Below the pieces are notes generated by a model, which worked only from the letters and a program-made list of their open reading frames with translations, was not told the origin of the DNA and searched no databases. Below, piece after piece: positions 44,272 to 52,992 of a stretch of 64,000 nucleotides of DNA (within the stretch, counting starts at the first letter, position 1; each line of letters opens with the position of its first letter). The translations under genes and the position numbers were made by a program. The stretch is from Pseudomonas sp. L5B5 (GTDB lineage Bacteria; Pseudomonadota; Gammaproteobacteria; Pseudomonadales; Pseudomonadaceae): positions 2,418,001 to 2,482,000 of the forward strand of contig NZ_CP084742.1 in the NCBI RefSeq assembly GCF_020520285.1, in the 5' to 3' direction.

Positions 44272-45192
44272 ATGGTCGAGACCCGTTTGCTCAGACAGTT
44301 CATCGCCGTGGCCGAAGAGCTGAACTTTCACAAGGCAGCGAACCGCCTGTACATGGCACAGCCGGCGCTGAGCCAGGCTATCCACCGCCTGGAGCAAAAG
44401 CTCGGCTTCCACCTCTTCATCCGCAACCGGCGCGAGGTCAGGCTGACCCCGGCCGGCTCGACGTTTCTCGATGTCGCCTATCGCACGCTCAAGGAGCTGG
44501 AACAGGGTATCGAACAAGCACGCCAGGTGTGCGCAGGCACTGCCGGCCAACTCACCATCTGCACCCTCTCCCTTGCCTGCTACGACGGCCTGCTCAATAG
44601 CTTGCGGAGGTTTCGCGAGACCTTCCCCAAGGTCCAGTTGGTCATCCGTGAGATGCCTTCATCCAGCCAGGCGAAGGCCTTGTTGGCGGGTGAAGCGGAT
44701 ATCGCCTTCATGCGCCTGTTGCCCATGCCCGCCGAATCCATCGAATCCCGACTGATCCTCAACGAGCAGATCGTCATGGCCCTGCCGGCCGGACATCCCC
44801 AGGCAAATAACCTGCAGGTGCGCCTGCAGGACTTCGCCGACGAGCCTTTCGTGTTCACGCCCCAACCCCTGGGCAGCGGCTATCACCGCCAGCTGACTGC
44901 CCTGTGCGAAGCGGCAGGCTTCGAGCCCAGGGTGATCCAGGAGGCGGCGCAGATTCACACCCTGATCGCTCTGGTGGCCTGTGGTTTCGGCGTGGCGCTG
45001 GTGCCGGAGTCGATCGCCGGGGCCACCCTGCGGGACAAGGTGATGTTTCGCCCCATCGATGCTGTGGGAAGCCGACCCAACCCGAGCATCGGCCTGTACA
45101 TGAGCCGCAACCGGCACAACGCCTCGCCATTGCTGGACAGCTTCATCGCGTTGCTGGAGTTTGCGGCACCGGCATCTGCCGAAATGGCCTGA
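44272..45192 (+). CDS. LysR-type regulator (BenM/CatM-like)
   Basis: 306 residues from the ATG at 44272 (MVETRLLRQFIAVAEELNFHKAANRLYMAQPALSQAIHRLE in parts). Another ATG at 44263 sits directly on the AAGGAAGGA ribosome site, leaving no spacing, so the later one is preferred. The effector domain includes FVFTPQPLGSGYHRQL and LVACGFGVALVPESI, reminiscent of aromatic-acid-sensing BenM/CatM-type proteins. It is divergent from the SDR gene across 213 bases. Confidence 0.93.
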   Translation: MVETRLLRQFIAVAEELNFHKAANRLYMAQPALSQAIHRLEQKLGFHLFIRNRREVRLTPAGSTFLDVAYRTLKELEQGIEQARQVCAGTAGQLTICTLSLACYDGLLNSLRRFRETFPKVQLVIREMPSSSQAKALLAGEADIAFMRLLPMPAESIESRLILNEQIVMALPAGHPQANNLQVRLQDFADEPFVFTPQPLGSGYHRQLTALCEAAGFEPRVIQEAAQIHTLIALVACGFGVALVPESIAGATLRDKVMFRPIDAVGSRPNPSIGLYMSRNRHNASPLLDSFIALLEFAAPASAEMA

Positions 45193-45230
45193 AACCCGGC
45201 CCAGGACACCTGGGCCGAGAGGAGCGAGCC

Positions 45231-46067
45231 TTAGCTGAGTTCGATACGATCGGCGTGGATGACGATCTGGCCCTGTTTGTAGAGGGCACCGATGGCTTTC
45301 TTGAAGTTGCCCTTGCTGACGCCGAACAGGCTGCTGATGAGCGCCGGGTCACTCTTGTCGCTGACCGCCAGGGTGCCATCATTTTCCCGCAGCTTGTCCA
45401 GGATCTTGCTATTCAGGCTGCTGGCGGCCTGCTCGCCCACCGGCTGCAGGCTCAGGCTGATCTTGCCATCGGCCCGCAGTTCCTTGATGAACCCCTTCTC
45501 CTGCATGCCCGGGCGCAGGAACTTGAACACTTCGTTCTTGTGGATCAACCCCCAGTGCTGGTTGTTGATGATCGCCTTGAAGCCCATGTCGGTGGACTCC
45601 ACCACCAGCAGGTCGACTACCTGGCCGGCCTGGTAGTTGGCCGGCGCCTTGTCCAGGTAACGGTCCAGCCGGGCAGTGGCGGTGATGCGACGCGTGTGCC
45701 GGTCCAGGTAGACGTGCACCACACAATAGTCGCCGGCATTGAGCTGGCGCTTTTCCTCGGAATACGGGAGCAACAGGTCCTTGGGCAGCCCCCAGTCCAG
45801 GAAGACCCCGATGCTGTTGACTTCGACGACCTTGAGGCTGGCGAACTCACCGACCTGCACTTTGGGTTTCTCGGTTGTCGCAATCAACTTGTCGGCACTG
45901 TCCAGGTAAACAAAAACATTCAGCCAGTCTTCATCTTCACTGGGAATATCCTTGGGAATATAACGGTTGGGCAGCAATATCTCGCCATCCGCACCGCCAT
46001 CCAGATACAAACCGAAGTTGGTATGTTTAACCACTTGCAAACTGTTGTAACGCCCGACTAAAGCCAT
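45231..46067 (-). CDS. CvfB-family S1 RNA-binding protein
   Basis: 278 residues from the ATG at 46067; an in-frame ATG at 46082 is possible. It has three S1-like OB domains in a row (ALVGRYNSLQVVKHTNFGLYLDGG; VGEFASLKVVEVNSIGVFLDWG; AGQVVDLLVVESTDMGFKAIINNQHWGLIHKNEVF) and a C-terminal winged helix (SDKSDPALISSLFGVSKGNFKKAIGALYKQG). This is the CvfB arrangement known from Gram-positive virulence regulators. It probably binds RNA. Single gene. Confidence 0.95.
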   Translation of the reverse strand: MALVGRYNSLQVVKHTNFGLYLDGGADGEILLPNRYIPKDIPSEDEDWLNVFVYLDSADKLIATTEKPKVQVGEFASLKVVEVNSIGVFLDWGLPKDLLLPYSEEKRQLNAGDYCVVHVYLDRHTRRITATARLDRYLDKAPANYQAGQVVDLLVVESTDMGFKAIINNQHWGLIHKNEVFKFLRPGMQEKGFIKELRADGKISLSLQPVGEQAASSLNSKILDKLRENDGTLAVSDKSDPALISSLFGVSKGNFKKAIGALYKQGQIVIHADRIELS

Positions 46068-46417
46068 TTCCAATACCCTCATTGCGTGGGCGGCATTCTA
46101 CCCGTTTTCCAGGGTCAGGTTGGCGCTGCTGCATGGACCCGTGCTGAAAATCCGTAGTCGCCGGGATTTTTCAGCCCGCCCTGGCCAGCCGCTGTCCATT
46201 CGTCAGCCCGACTGACTCCGCAAGCCTCGGCCAGGACGCGCTCACCGGATAGTTTTCGTGGCTCGGGCTCATTCAAAACAGGGACTTAGGGAAATATTCG
46301 CGAGAACAACTCATAAACAAATAGAGAGAGGCGCCATAAGCCTGAACACTATAAGCCGGACAATTATCAAATATTTCTGTTAGGATGCCTGGCCAAATTA
46401 ATTTTCCCAAAGGTTAA
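46068..46417. promoter_or_regulatory. AT-rich upstream region of the 62-residue protein gene
   Basis: A 350-base gap whose right half is much richer in A and T than the genome around it. A possible promoter is CGGACA (46357-46362), 18 bases, TAGGAT (46381-46386), giving a leader of about 25 bases. No ORF of note is present. Confidence 0.4.
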
Positions 46418-46606
46418 ATGGCAACCATGCGAGTAAAGAACTCCAGCAGCAAAGTAAAACCTGCCCCCGTTGTGGAAACCAGCGAATCGATCAATGAACA
46501 GGTCGCAGCCTTCCTGAAGTCTGGCGGCAAGATCCAGCAGATCGACAAGGGCGTCAGCGGCCAGACCTTCGCCCCGTCCAAGCAGATCAGCCTCGGCAAG
46601 AAGTAA
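46418..46606 (+). CDS. Conserved small basic protein, 62 residues
   Basis: The product begins MATMRVKNSSSKVKPAPVVE (a second ATG at 46427 is an alternative start). It has one clear helix, ESINEQVAAFLKSGGKIQQIDKGVSG, and ends in PSKQISLGKK. The Lys-rich ends and the compact helix suggest a nucleic-acid or ribosome-associated protein, but I do not recognise a family. An AAAGGTTAA ribosome site and an AT-rich promoter region support expression. Confidence 0.65.
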   Translation: MATMRVKNSSSKVKPAPVVETSESINEQVAAFLKSGGKIQQIDKGVSGQTFAPSKQISLGKK

Positions 46607-46800
46607 TACTCCCCCCGCTTTTTCCTGGTCCCCGGGCGCTTTCCCCAAGCGCCGGGACTGACACCTGCCCTACCCTGTCTCACTGCAAATCGACGAACGG
46701 CCGGTATTCACTGGCAATGCTCGGTATTCTTGCAGCCCTCTGGATAAATCGTTTCAGCCGACTATCAAGTTGTCGCTCCCCGCAGTCCAAGGAGTGCTGC

Positions 46801-47520
46801 ATGCTCAAACCCGTCCTCCTGGCCATCAGCCTCACCCTGGCCTGCCCCCTTGCCCAGGCGCAGATCTTCCAGCGCGAACTGGGCGACTTCGACCTCAAGC
46901 TGGGCACCAGTCCCAGTCGCAGCATGGCCCAGGGATTGGTCAAGCCGTCCTCCGCCGGGTCCTTCCATGGCGGCCTCGATCTGAACCACGACAGCGGCTG
47001 GTATTTCGGCCAGTGGTCGCCAAGCCTGGGCCTGAGCCCCTCGAGCCGCCTGGAGGTCGATTCCTACCTGGGCTTCAAGCAACCCTTCGACCAGAACCTG
47101 GGTTATGAGGTGGGAATGATCCACTACAACTACCCGCAGCTGCGCACCGAGGACAGCCAGGAGCTCTACGGCGGCCTGACCCTGCTGGGCAGCCGCTTCG
47201 GTGCAGCCTTCAGCAACGATCCGGACCGCCGCAACAGCACCCTGTTCGCCGACCTGGGCGGCAATGCGCCATTCGGCATCGGGGTCAGCGTCAAATACAG
47301 CACTTATCGGCTCAACAACACCGTGTCGGTGGCCAATGGCGGTTACGTCTCGAGCTTCAACGACTGGTCGATCAAGTTCTCCCGGCCATGGCTGGGGATC
47401 GACATGAACCTGATCTACAGTGATTCCAACCTCGACGGCGACCGTTGCTCGGCCTATTCCGGGCACAACAGTCAATGCGCCGGCCTGCTGACCTTCAAGG
47501 CCGAGCGGGCGTTCTACTAA
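46801..47520 (+). CDS. TorF-family putative outer-membrane porin
   Basis: 239 residues with a signal peptide (LLAISLTLACPLAQAQ) and alternating beta-strand pattern ending in aromatic AERAFY, as outer-membrane barrels do. Family wording includes GGLDLNHDSGWYFGQW and VKYSTYRLNNTVS, matching the TorF putative porin model (TIGR02001 as I recall). The ribosome site is CAAGGAG. Cys pair near the C-terminus (DRCSAYSGHNSQCAG) may form a disulfide. Transport specificity unknown. Confidence 0.85.
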   Translation: MLKPVLLAISLTLACPLAQAQIFQRELGDFDLKLGTSPSRSMAQGLVKPSSAGSFHGGLDLNHDSGWYFGQWSPSLGLSPSSRLEVDSYLGFKQPFDQNLGYEVGMIHYNYPQLRTEDSQELYGGLTLLGSRFGAAFSNDPDRRNSTLFADLGGNAPFGIGVSVKYSTYRLNNTVSVANGGYVSSFNDWSIKFSRPWLGIDMNLIYSDSNLDGDRCSAYSGHNSQCAGLLTFKAERAFY

Positions 47521-47552
47521 ACAGGGCTGAACTGGCGGGTCATGCTGTTCAG

Positions 47553-47683
47553 TCAAGCGAGGTGATCCCCTGCAGGAGCAGTCGGTCGACGCTCGATTGG
47601 TCGCGATGGTCGTTAACGCTAGCGCGTATTGAATGGATCAACACAGCGCTCTGAAGTCCATCGCGGGCAAGCCTCGCTCCTAC
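47553..47683 (+). repeat. REPIN-type repeat, copy A
   Basis: About 131 bases, nearly the same as the reverse complement of 54317-54448 (about 89% identical by eye). It has two REP-like ends facing each other: TGCAGGAGCAGTCGGTCGAC at the left and, on the other strand, GTAGGAGCGAGGCTTGCCCG at the right. This is the usual make-up of mobile REP doublets moved by RAYT transposases in Pseudomonas. Confidence 0.85.
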
Positions 47684-47753
47684 AGGTTCATTCTGAACTG
47701 CCAGGGGCCTTTGGGGTTCAGATACAGCAACCCGCACTCCCAAGGATCTGGAC

Positions 47754-48623
47754 ATGTCGCGTCGGTGCTACCTGCTCATCGCCCTGCTGACCGCCAGCCT
47801 GCTGCTCGGCGCCTGCAGCCGGGTGGACCTGGCTTATCGCAACCTGGATGTGATCATCCCCTGGACGCTCGACGACTACCTGGACATGAACAGCGAGCAG
47901 AAAAGCTGGCTCGACCAGCGTCTGCAACGGCACCTGAACTGGCATTGCAGCACCCAACTGCCCGGCTATCTGGACTGGCTCGACCGCCTGCAATCGATGG
48001 TACGGGACAATCAGGTCAACGACGCCGCGCTGCAGGCGCGTGCCGAGGAGGCCCAGCAAGCCATTACGGAAATTGCACGACAGATCACCCCGTCGGCCGT
48101 GGAACTGCTCCAGGGCCTGGATGACCAGCAAGTGGCACAAATGAACAGGGCCCTGGCCAAGGATCTGCAGCAACATGAAGAGGAGTATCTCAAGCCATCC
48201 TTGACGCAGCAGATCGAACAACGCAGCCAGCGCATGAGCAAGCGTCTCAAGACCTGGCTTGGCACCTTGAGCCCGAGCCAGAAACGCCGCGTCGAACAAT
48301 GGTCCGCCTCGCTGGGCTCCCAGAATCGACAATGGATCGGCAACCGTGCCCACTGGCAGACGCTGTTCAGCGCCGCGGTGCAACAACGGCGAGCCGCGGA
48401 TTTTCCACAGCGCATCGAACAATTGCTGGTCGACCGCGAAAGCCTGTGGACCGCCGACTACCGCCAGGCCTACGCCGACACGGAAAAAGCGGCACGCGCG
48501 CTGCTGGTGGATCTGATGGCCGACAGCAGCCCGGAACAACGCCAGCGCCTGCTGAAGAAGATCGACGGCGTGCGGCAGGACTTCACCCACTTGAAGTGCC
48601 TGCAGAACGCCGGCCATCCCTGA
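47754..48623 (+). CDS. DUF6279 family lipoprotein
   Basis: 289 residues with a lipoprotein signal (LLTASLLLGACSRVD; the lipidated Cys is about residue 21). The family core LAYRNLDVIIPWTLDDYLDMNSEQKSWLDQRLQRHLNWH follows at once. The remainder is helical and Gln/Arg-rich. It is probably anchored to a periplasmic membrane face. The role is unknown. It lies just downstream of repeat copy A and convergent with the DUF2513-like gene. Confidence 0.9.
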   Translation: MSRRCYLLIALLTASLLLGACSRVDLAYRNLDVIIPWTLDDYLDMNSEQKSWLDQRLQRHLNWHCSTQLPGYLDWLDRLQSMVRDNQVNDAALQARAEEAQQAITEIARQITPSAVELLQGLDDQQVAQMNRALAKDLQQHEEEYLKPSLTQQIEQRSQRMSKRLKTWLGTLSPSQKRRVEQWSASLGSQNRQWIGNRAHWQTLFSAAVQQRRAADFPQRIEQLLVDRESLWTADYRQAYADTEKAARALLVDLMADSSPEQRQRLLKKIDGVRQDFTHLKCLQNAGHP

Positions 48624-48624
48624 T

Positions 48625-49017
48625 TCAAGCGATCTGGGCCTTGGATGCCAGTTCGTCGAAGGTCAGCGGGTCCAACGCATCGACTTGTTCATCCAGTACC
48701 TGGCGCGGATGCTCGTTGCCCGGAATGCTGCTGTCTAGCAGGCACAACAGGCTCGAACCCCTGGGGGTGAGCATGAAATTCTCGCCGTTGCCCCCCTCCT
48801 GTTCCGGCCTGCTCTGGATGAACTGCCGATCCAGCAGCAACTTTTCGTACTCGGTGGCGCAAACTTTCAGTTCGTCCAGGTTGCCCGTAGGTTCACCTTC
48901 GGCCGCCATGGCCGCCGCATGCTGCTCGGCGTAGGGGCGCGGGGTAAAGCTGTGGCCCGCACCGTTCTGCACTTCGTGCAGCAAGCGTTCGATCAGATCC
49001 CAGTTGTAAGTCGCCAT
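48625..49017 (-). CDS. DUF2513-like winged-helix protein
   Basis: 130 residues. The N-terminus MATYNWDLIERLLHEVQNGAG and the middle HAAAMAAEGEPTGNLDELKVCATEYEKLLLDRQFI resemble DUF2513-type winged-helix proteins, often labelled transcriptional regulators. The segment ENFMLTPRGSSLLCLLDSS is the likely wing and following strand. No DNA target is known. Single gene. Confidence 0.65.
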   Translation of the reverse strand: MATYNWDLIERLLHEVQNGAGHSFTPRPYAEQHAAAMAAEGEPTGNLDELKVCATEYEKLLLDRQFIQSRPEQEGGNGENFMLTPRGSSLLCLLDSSIPGNEHPRQVLDEQVDALDPLTFDELASKAQIA

Positions 49018-49183
49018 GCTGATTCAACCTCCACACATGAGAATGCATTGCCTTGCCTGAGTTGTGACCGGTGGGTTCGCCCGCCGTTCAGGAAATTCGA
49101 ACCGCTGGGCAGTTTGTCGATATGCCTGGCCGGCAAACGACTAGCGTGTGCAAGACCCATCTCCCAGCCTGAGGAAAGACGTC

Positions 49184-49930
49184 ATGAGCATGAGCGACCA
49201 TCCCGTGGTGACCCGGGAACAATGGCTAGAGGCACGCCAACAGCACCTGATCCACGAAAAGGCCTTCACCCGCCACCGCGACCAGCTCAGCGCCGAGCGC
49301 AGGGCACTGCCCTGGGTACTGATCGACAAGCCCTACCGTTTCCAGGGCCCGCAGGGCACGCTCGGCCTGGTGGATCTGTTCGGTGGTCGCAGCCAACTGG
49401 TGGTCTACCACTTCATGTTCGGTGCCGGCTGGGAGGAAGGTTGCAAGGGTTGTTCGTTCCTGGCCGACCACTTCGATGGCGCCAACCTGCACCTGGCCCA
49501 CCACGACGTGGCGCTGGTGGCCGTCTCCCACGCCCCCTACGAACAGTTCCAGGCCTTTCGCCGCCGCATGGGCTGGCGCTTCGACTGGTTCTCCAGCGCC
49601 GACGATGACTTCAACCAGGACTTCGGCGTCAGCTTCGACCGCGAACAACTGGCCAGCGCCACAGCCCGCTACAACTATGCGCCGGTCAGTGGCGATGAGG
49701 AGGAACTGCCCGGCCTGAGCGTGTTCTGTCGCAACGAACAGGGACAGATCTTCCATACATACTCGACCTATGCCCGGGGCCTGGACCTGCTGGTAGGAGC
49801 GTACAACTTCCTCGATCTCACGCCAAAAGGACGCAATGAGGCGCCGATCATGAACTGGGTACGCCACCACGACCGATATGCGCATACCTCCAACAACCAG
49901 ACAGGGCCGGGGTGTTGCAGCAAAGATTGA
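49184..49930 (+). CDS. DUF899 thioredoxin-like protein
   Basis: 248 residues from the ATG at 49184 with GAGGAAAG upstream. The family pattern is strong: VVTREQWLEARQQHLIHEKAFTRHRDQLSAERRALPWV, then LGLVDLFGGRSQLVVYHFMFGAGWEEGCKGCSFLADHF containing a CKGC redox-like pair, and LSVFCRNEQGQIFHTYSTYARGLD. The C-terminal GPGCCSKD adds two Cys. DUF899 proteins have a thioredoxin/AhpC-like fold; activity is uncertain. Confidence 0.93.
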   Translation: MSMSDHPVVTREQWLEARQQHLIHEKAFTRHRDQLSAERRALPWVLIDKPYRFQGPQGTLGLVDLFGGRSQLVVYHFMFGAGWEEGCKGCSFLADHFDGANLHLAHHDVALVAVSHAPYEQFQAFRRRMGWRFDWFSSADDDFNQDFGVSFDREQLASATARYNYAPVSGDEEELPGLSVFCRNEQGQIFHTYSTYARGLDLLVGAYNFLDLTPKGRNEAPIMNWVRHHDRYAHTSNNQTGPGCCSKD

Positions 49931-50003
49931 GCCGGGTACACGATCGGCGAGGGTCTAGAACAGACTGTGGCGGCCACGCTCCAGCGCCGGCTAAGCTACA
50001 GGC

Positions 50004-50951
50004 ATGAGCGCCGCCTATCACAGCCTCCACGAATACACCCTGCGCATGAACCGGGTGTTGGAGCATATCGACCAACACCTGGACCAGCCCCTGGAGTTGG
50101 TGGACCTGGCGCAGGTGGCGCATTTCTCGCCCTTTCATTTCCATCGCCTGTTCAGCGCCTGGGTCGGCGAACCCCTGGGCGTCTACTTGCGGCGCCGGCG
50201 CCTGGCCTGCGGTGCCCACCTGTTGGCCAGCCGACCGCGAGCCTCGATCCTGGAGATCGCCCTGGAGGTCGGTTTCGGCTCTGGCGAAGCCTTCTCCCGA
50301 GCGTTCAAGCAACACTTCTCGGTCTCCCCCAGCACTTGGCGCGACACCGAACCCAAGCGCTGGCATCGCCGCATGGATGACATCCGCGAACGGCGCCTGC
50401 GCCAATTGAGCAATCCTGATCAGACTCACATCCCGGCCTTCGACGATCCTGACGCCTTCATTCACCTGAAGGAAACAGCGATGAACGTCACCATCAAGGA
50501 ACTGCCCCCCGTACGCGTCGCCTACTTGCGCTATATCGGCGCCTACGGGCCGGGGATCGGCCAGTTCTGGTTCCAGGCCGTCGTCCCCTGGATGCTGGCC
50601 CACCAGTTGAACAACCGCGTACGCTACGGCATCGGCCACGACGACCCGGACCTCACCCCCCCTGAAAAATGTCGCTACGATGCCTGCGTGGAAGTGCCCG
50701 AGGACTTCAAGGCCAGCGCGCCAGCGGTCATCACCACCCTGCCTGGAGGCCTGTATGCCGTGGCGCGCTACCGGGGGCTGGGCCCGGCCATCGGCGATGC
50801 CTGGGTCGAACTGTGCCGCGACTGGCTACCCAAGAGCGGCATGCAATTCGCCCCTCGCCCCGCATTTGAACGCTACCCGGCGGATGCCTTCTACGACGTC
50901 AAGACCGGGGAGCTGGAGTGTGAGATCTGCATTCCGGTGAAGGAACTGTAA
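50004..50951 (+). CDS. AraC regulator fused to a GyrI-like effector-binding domain
   Basis: 315 residues. The N-terminal AraC DNA-binding domain (about 10-115; LVDLAQVAHFSPFHFHRLFSAWVGEPLGVYLRRRRL and ILEIALEVGFGSGEAFSRAFKQHFSVSPSTWR) is followed by a GyrI/Rob-like domain (about 155-315; VTIKELPPVRVAYLRYIGAYGPGIGQFW to ECEICIPVKEL). This is the Rob/SoxS-like or multidrug-responsive arrangement. The effector is likely an amphipathic small molecule (family inference). Single gene. Confidence 0.95.
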   Translation: MSAAYHSLHEYTLRMNRVLEHIDQHLDQPLELVDLAQVAHFSPFHFHRLFSAWVGEPLGVYLRRRRLACGAHLLASRPRASILEIALEVGFGSGEAFSRAFKQHFSVSPSTWRDTEPKRWHRRMDDIRERRLRQLSNPDQTHIPAFDDPDAFIHLKETAMNVTIKELPPVRVAYLRYIGAYGPGIGQFWFQAVVPWMLAHQLNNRVRYGIGHDDPDLTPPEKCRYDACVEVPEDFKASAPAVITTLPGGLYAVARYRGLGPAIGDAWVELCRDWLPKSGMQFAPRPAFERYPADAFYDVKTGELECEICIPVKEL

Positions 50952-51113
50952 CGTCCAGGACCAGGGTGATCCCACCTGGCTTTCATCTTGCGCAATTGAC
51001 CACACTCCAGGGTTCCTCCCACAGGCCTGTGCGCGGTCTCATCCAACTGAACTTTCCCCGCCCCAGGCGCCTCAACCGGATGACCGCTCGATCCACCACA
51101 TGAGGCCCTATTC

Positions 51114-51389
51114 ATGAAAACCCTGAGCATGCTCACCCTCGCCGGCAGCCTGCTGCTGGCATTGCCCGCCTGGGCTTGCACCCCGGACGAAGCCACCGCC
51201 AAGCGCGAGCAACTGGCCAGGGAGGTCAGCAAGATCACCGAGCAGAACCCGGCCAAGGCCAAGGAAATCAATGCCGAGCTGCAGAAGATGCAGCTGGGCA
51301 CCGCGAACAAGGACCTGCCCGACGATTGCCAGTTGATCGACCAGCGCCTCAAGGAACTGGCCACTGCCGAGAAAAAAGTCGAGAACTGA
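51114..51389 (+). CDS. Small periplasmic helical protein, 91 residues
   Basis: A signal peptide (LTLAGSLLLALPAWA, cleaved near residue 21) is followed by a mature part CTPDEATAKREQLAREVSKITEQNPAKAKEINAELQKM, mostly a single long helix pair with two Cys (near the start and in DDCQLID) that may bridge. Family not recognised; similar small secreted proteins are common in pseudomonads. A strong terminator follows 13 bases after the stop, supporting a real, separately transcribed gene. Confidence 0.75.
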   Translation: MKTLSMLTLAGSLLLALPAWACTPDEATAKREQLAREVSKITEQNPAKAKEINAELQKMQLGTANKDLPDDCQLIDQRLKELATAEKKVEN

Positions 51390-51402
51390 CACCCGCAAAG
51401 CA

Positions 51403-51429
51403 AAAAGCCCGGACCAGGTCCGGGCTTTT
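51403..51429. terminator. Terminator between the small periplasmic gene and the helicase gene
   Basis: AAAAGCCCGGAC-CAG-GTCCGGGCTTTT with A/T tracts on both sides; usable by both convergent genes. Confidence 0.93.
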
Positions 51430-51450
51430 CATCTGCATCAGGCGTCAGGC

Positions 51451-52797
51451 TTATTCAGCGGCCGGAGCCTGTGGCTTGCGGCGCTTGAGTGGCGCCAGGC
51501 CGTCCTGGCTGACCAGGGCCGGGCTGTCGCTTTTCGGCCGGTTGGCGCTCTTGCGCTTGGTGGGCGCCTTGGCCAGGGCTTTTTTCTTGTCGCCCTTGGC
51601 ATCGGTCTTTTTCTTCTTGACCCCGACAGCCTTGCCGGACGCCTTGACCTTTTTCGGTCCGCCGTAAGTGCCCTTCACTTCCTTGATGGTGCGGCGCTCG
51701 AAGCTCTGCTTGAGATAGCGTTCGATGCTCGACATCAGGTTCCAGTCGCCGTGGCAGATCAGCGAAATGGCCAGGCCATCGTTGCCGGCGCGACCGGTAC
51801 GGCCGATGCGGTGCACGTATTCGTCGCCGCTGCGGGGCATGTCGAAGTTGATCACCAGGTCCAGGCCTTCAACGTCCAGGCCACGGGCGGCCACATCGGT
51901 GGCCACCAGGATCTTCACCCCGCCCTGCTTCAGGCGGTCGATGGCCAGCTTGCGATCCTTCTGGTCCTTTTCGCCGTGCAGTACGAAAGCCTTGTACTCC
52001 TGTGCCACCAGGCGACCGTAGATACGGTCGGCCATGGCGCGGGTATTGGTGAAGATGATGGCCTTCTGGTAGGTCTCGTTGGCCAGCAGCCAGTTGACGA
52101 TCTGCTCTTTGTGCTGATTGTGGTCAGCGGTGATGATCTGCTGGCGGGTGGTTTCGTTGAGCTGGCTGACGCTGTTGAGTTGCAGGTGCTCCGGGTTGTC
52201 GAGGACCTTGGCGACCATTTCCCGCAGGCCGGAACCACCGGTGGTGGCGGAGAACAGCATGGTCTGCTGGCGGTTCGGGCACTCATCCACCAGGCGCTGC
52301 ACGTCTTCGGCGAACCCCATGTCGAGCATGCGGTCGGCTTCGTCGAGCACCAGCACTTCGACTTCCTTGAGATCCAGGTTGCCGGCATTCAGGTGCTCCA
52401 GCAGGCGGCCCGGGGTGCCGACGAGGATATCCGGCACCTTGCGCAGCATGGCGGCCTGGACCTTGAAGTCTTCGCCCCCGGTGATCAGCCCGGACTTGAT
52501 GAAGGTGAACTGGGAGAAACGCTCGGCTTCCTTCAGGGTCTGCTGGGCCAGTTCACGGGTCGGCAGCAGGATCAGGGTCTTGATGCTGACGCGGATCTTC
52601 GCCGGGCCAATCAGCCGGTTGAGGATCGGCAGGATGAACGCCGCGGTCTTGCCGCTGCCGGTCTGTGCCGTCACCCGCAGATCACGCCCTTGCAGCGCGA
52701 GCGGAATAGCCGCGGCCTGTACCGGAGTTGGCTCGACAAATTTCAGCTCGGCCACGGCTTTGAGCAGGCGTTCATGCAGGGCGAATTGGGAAAACAC
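51451..52797 (-). CDS. DEAD-box ATP-dependent RNA helicase
   Basis: 448 residues from a GTG at 52797 (GAGGTAG ribosome site); the open frame extends far upstream but lies under the MscS-like gene there. Q-motif FSQFALHERLLKAVAELKFVEPTPVQ, AQTGSGKT, PTRELAQQ, VGTPGRLLEHL, LDEADRMLDMGF, SAT, ATDVAARGLDVEGLDLVINFD and HRIGRTGRAG are all present. The C-terminal ~80 residues are Lys-rich and disordered, probably RNA-binding. It belongs to the RhlE/SrmB-like group; cold or ribosome-assembly roles are inferred only. Confidence 0.93.
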   Translation of the reverse strand: MFSQFALHERLLKAVAELKFVEPTPVQAAAIPLALQGRDLRVTAQTGSGKTAAFILPILNRLIGPAKIRVSIKTLILLPTRELAQQTLKEAERFSQFTFIKSGLITGGEDFKVQAAMLRKVPDILVGTPGRLLEHLNAGNLDLKEVEVLVLDEADRMLDMGFAEDVQRLVDECPNRQQTMLFSATTGGSGLREMVAKVLDNPEHLQLNSVSQLNETTRQQIITADHNQHKEQIVNWLLANETYQKAIIFTNTRAMADRIYGRLVAQEYKAFVLHGEKDQKDRKLAIDRLKQGGVKILVATDVAARGLDVEGLDLVINFDMPRSGDEYVHRIGRTGRAGNDGLAISLICHGDWNLMSSIERYLKQSFERRTIKEVKGTYGGPKKVKASGKAVGVKKKKTDAKGDKKKALAKAPTKRKSANRPKSDSPALVSQDGLAPLKRRKPQAPAAE

Positions 52798-52992
52798 GGG
52801 TGCTACCTCGAAGATGTGCAGAAAAACAGCTGCATAGGGTAACGGTTTCGGAGGCCAAGGCCGAGTTTCTTTGTGCAAACGGCGGCAAAGAGTTGGTTTT
52901 TTGTTAACCGATTTGTCCTCAACGGTAACTTTGCCGGGGTTCAATGCTCTAATCCTCCCCTTGTTCCACTTGAAGAAGAATCGTTTTAGCCC

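Noticed and set aside
49766..50004. Minus-strand frames opposite DUF899 and AraC-GyrI genes
   Set aside because: Shadow frames with no family motifs.
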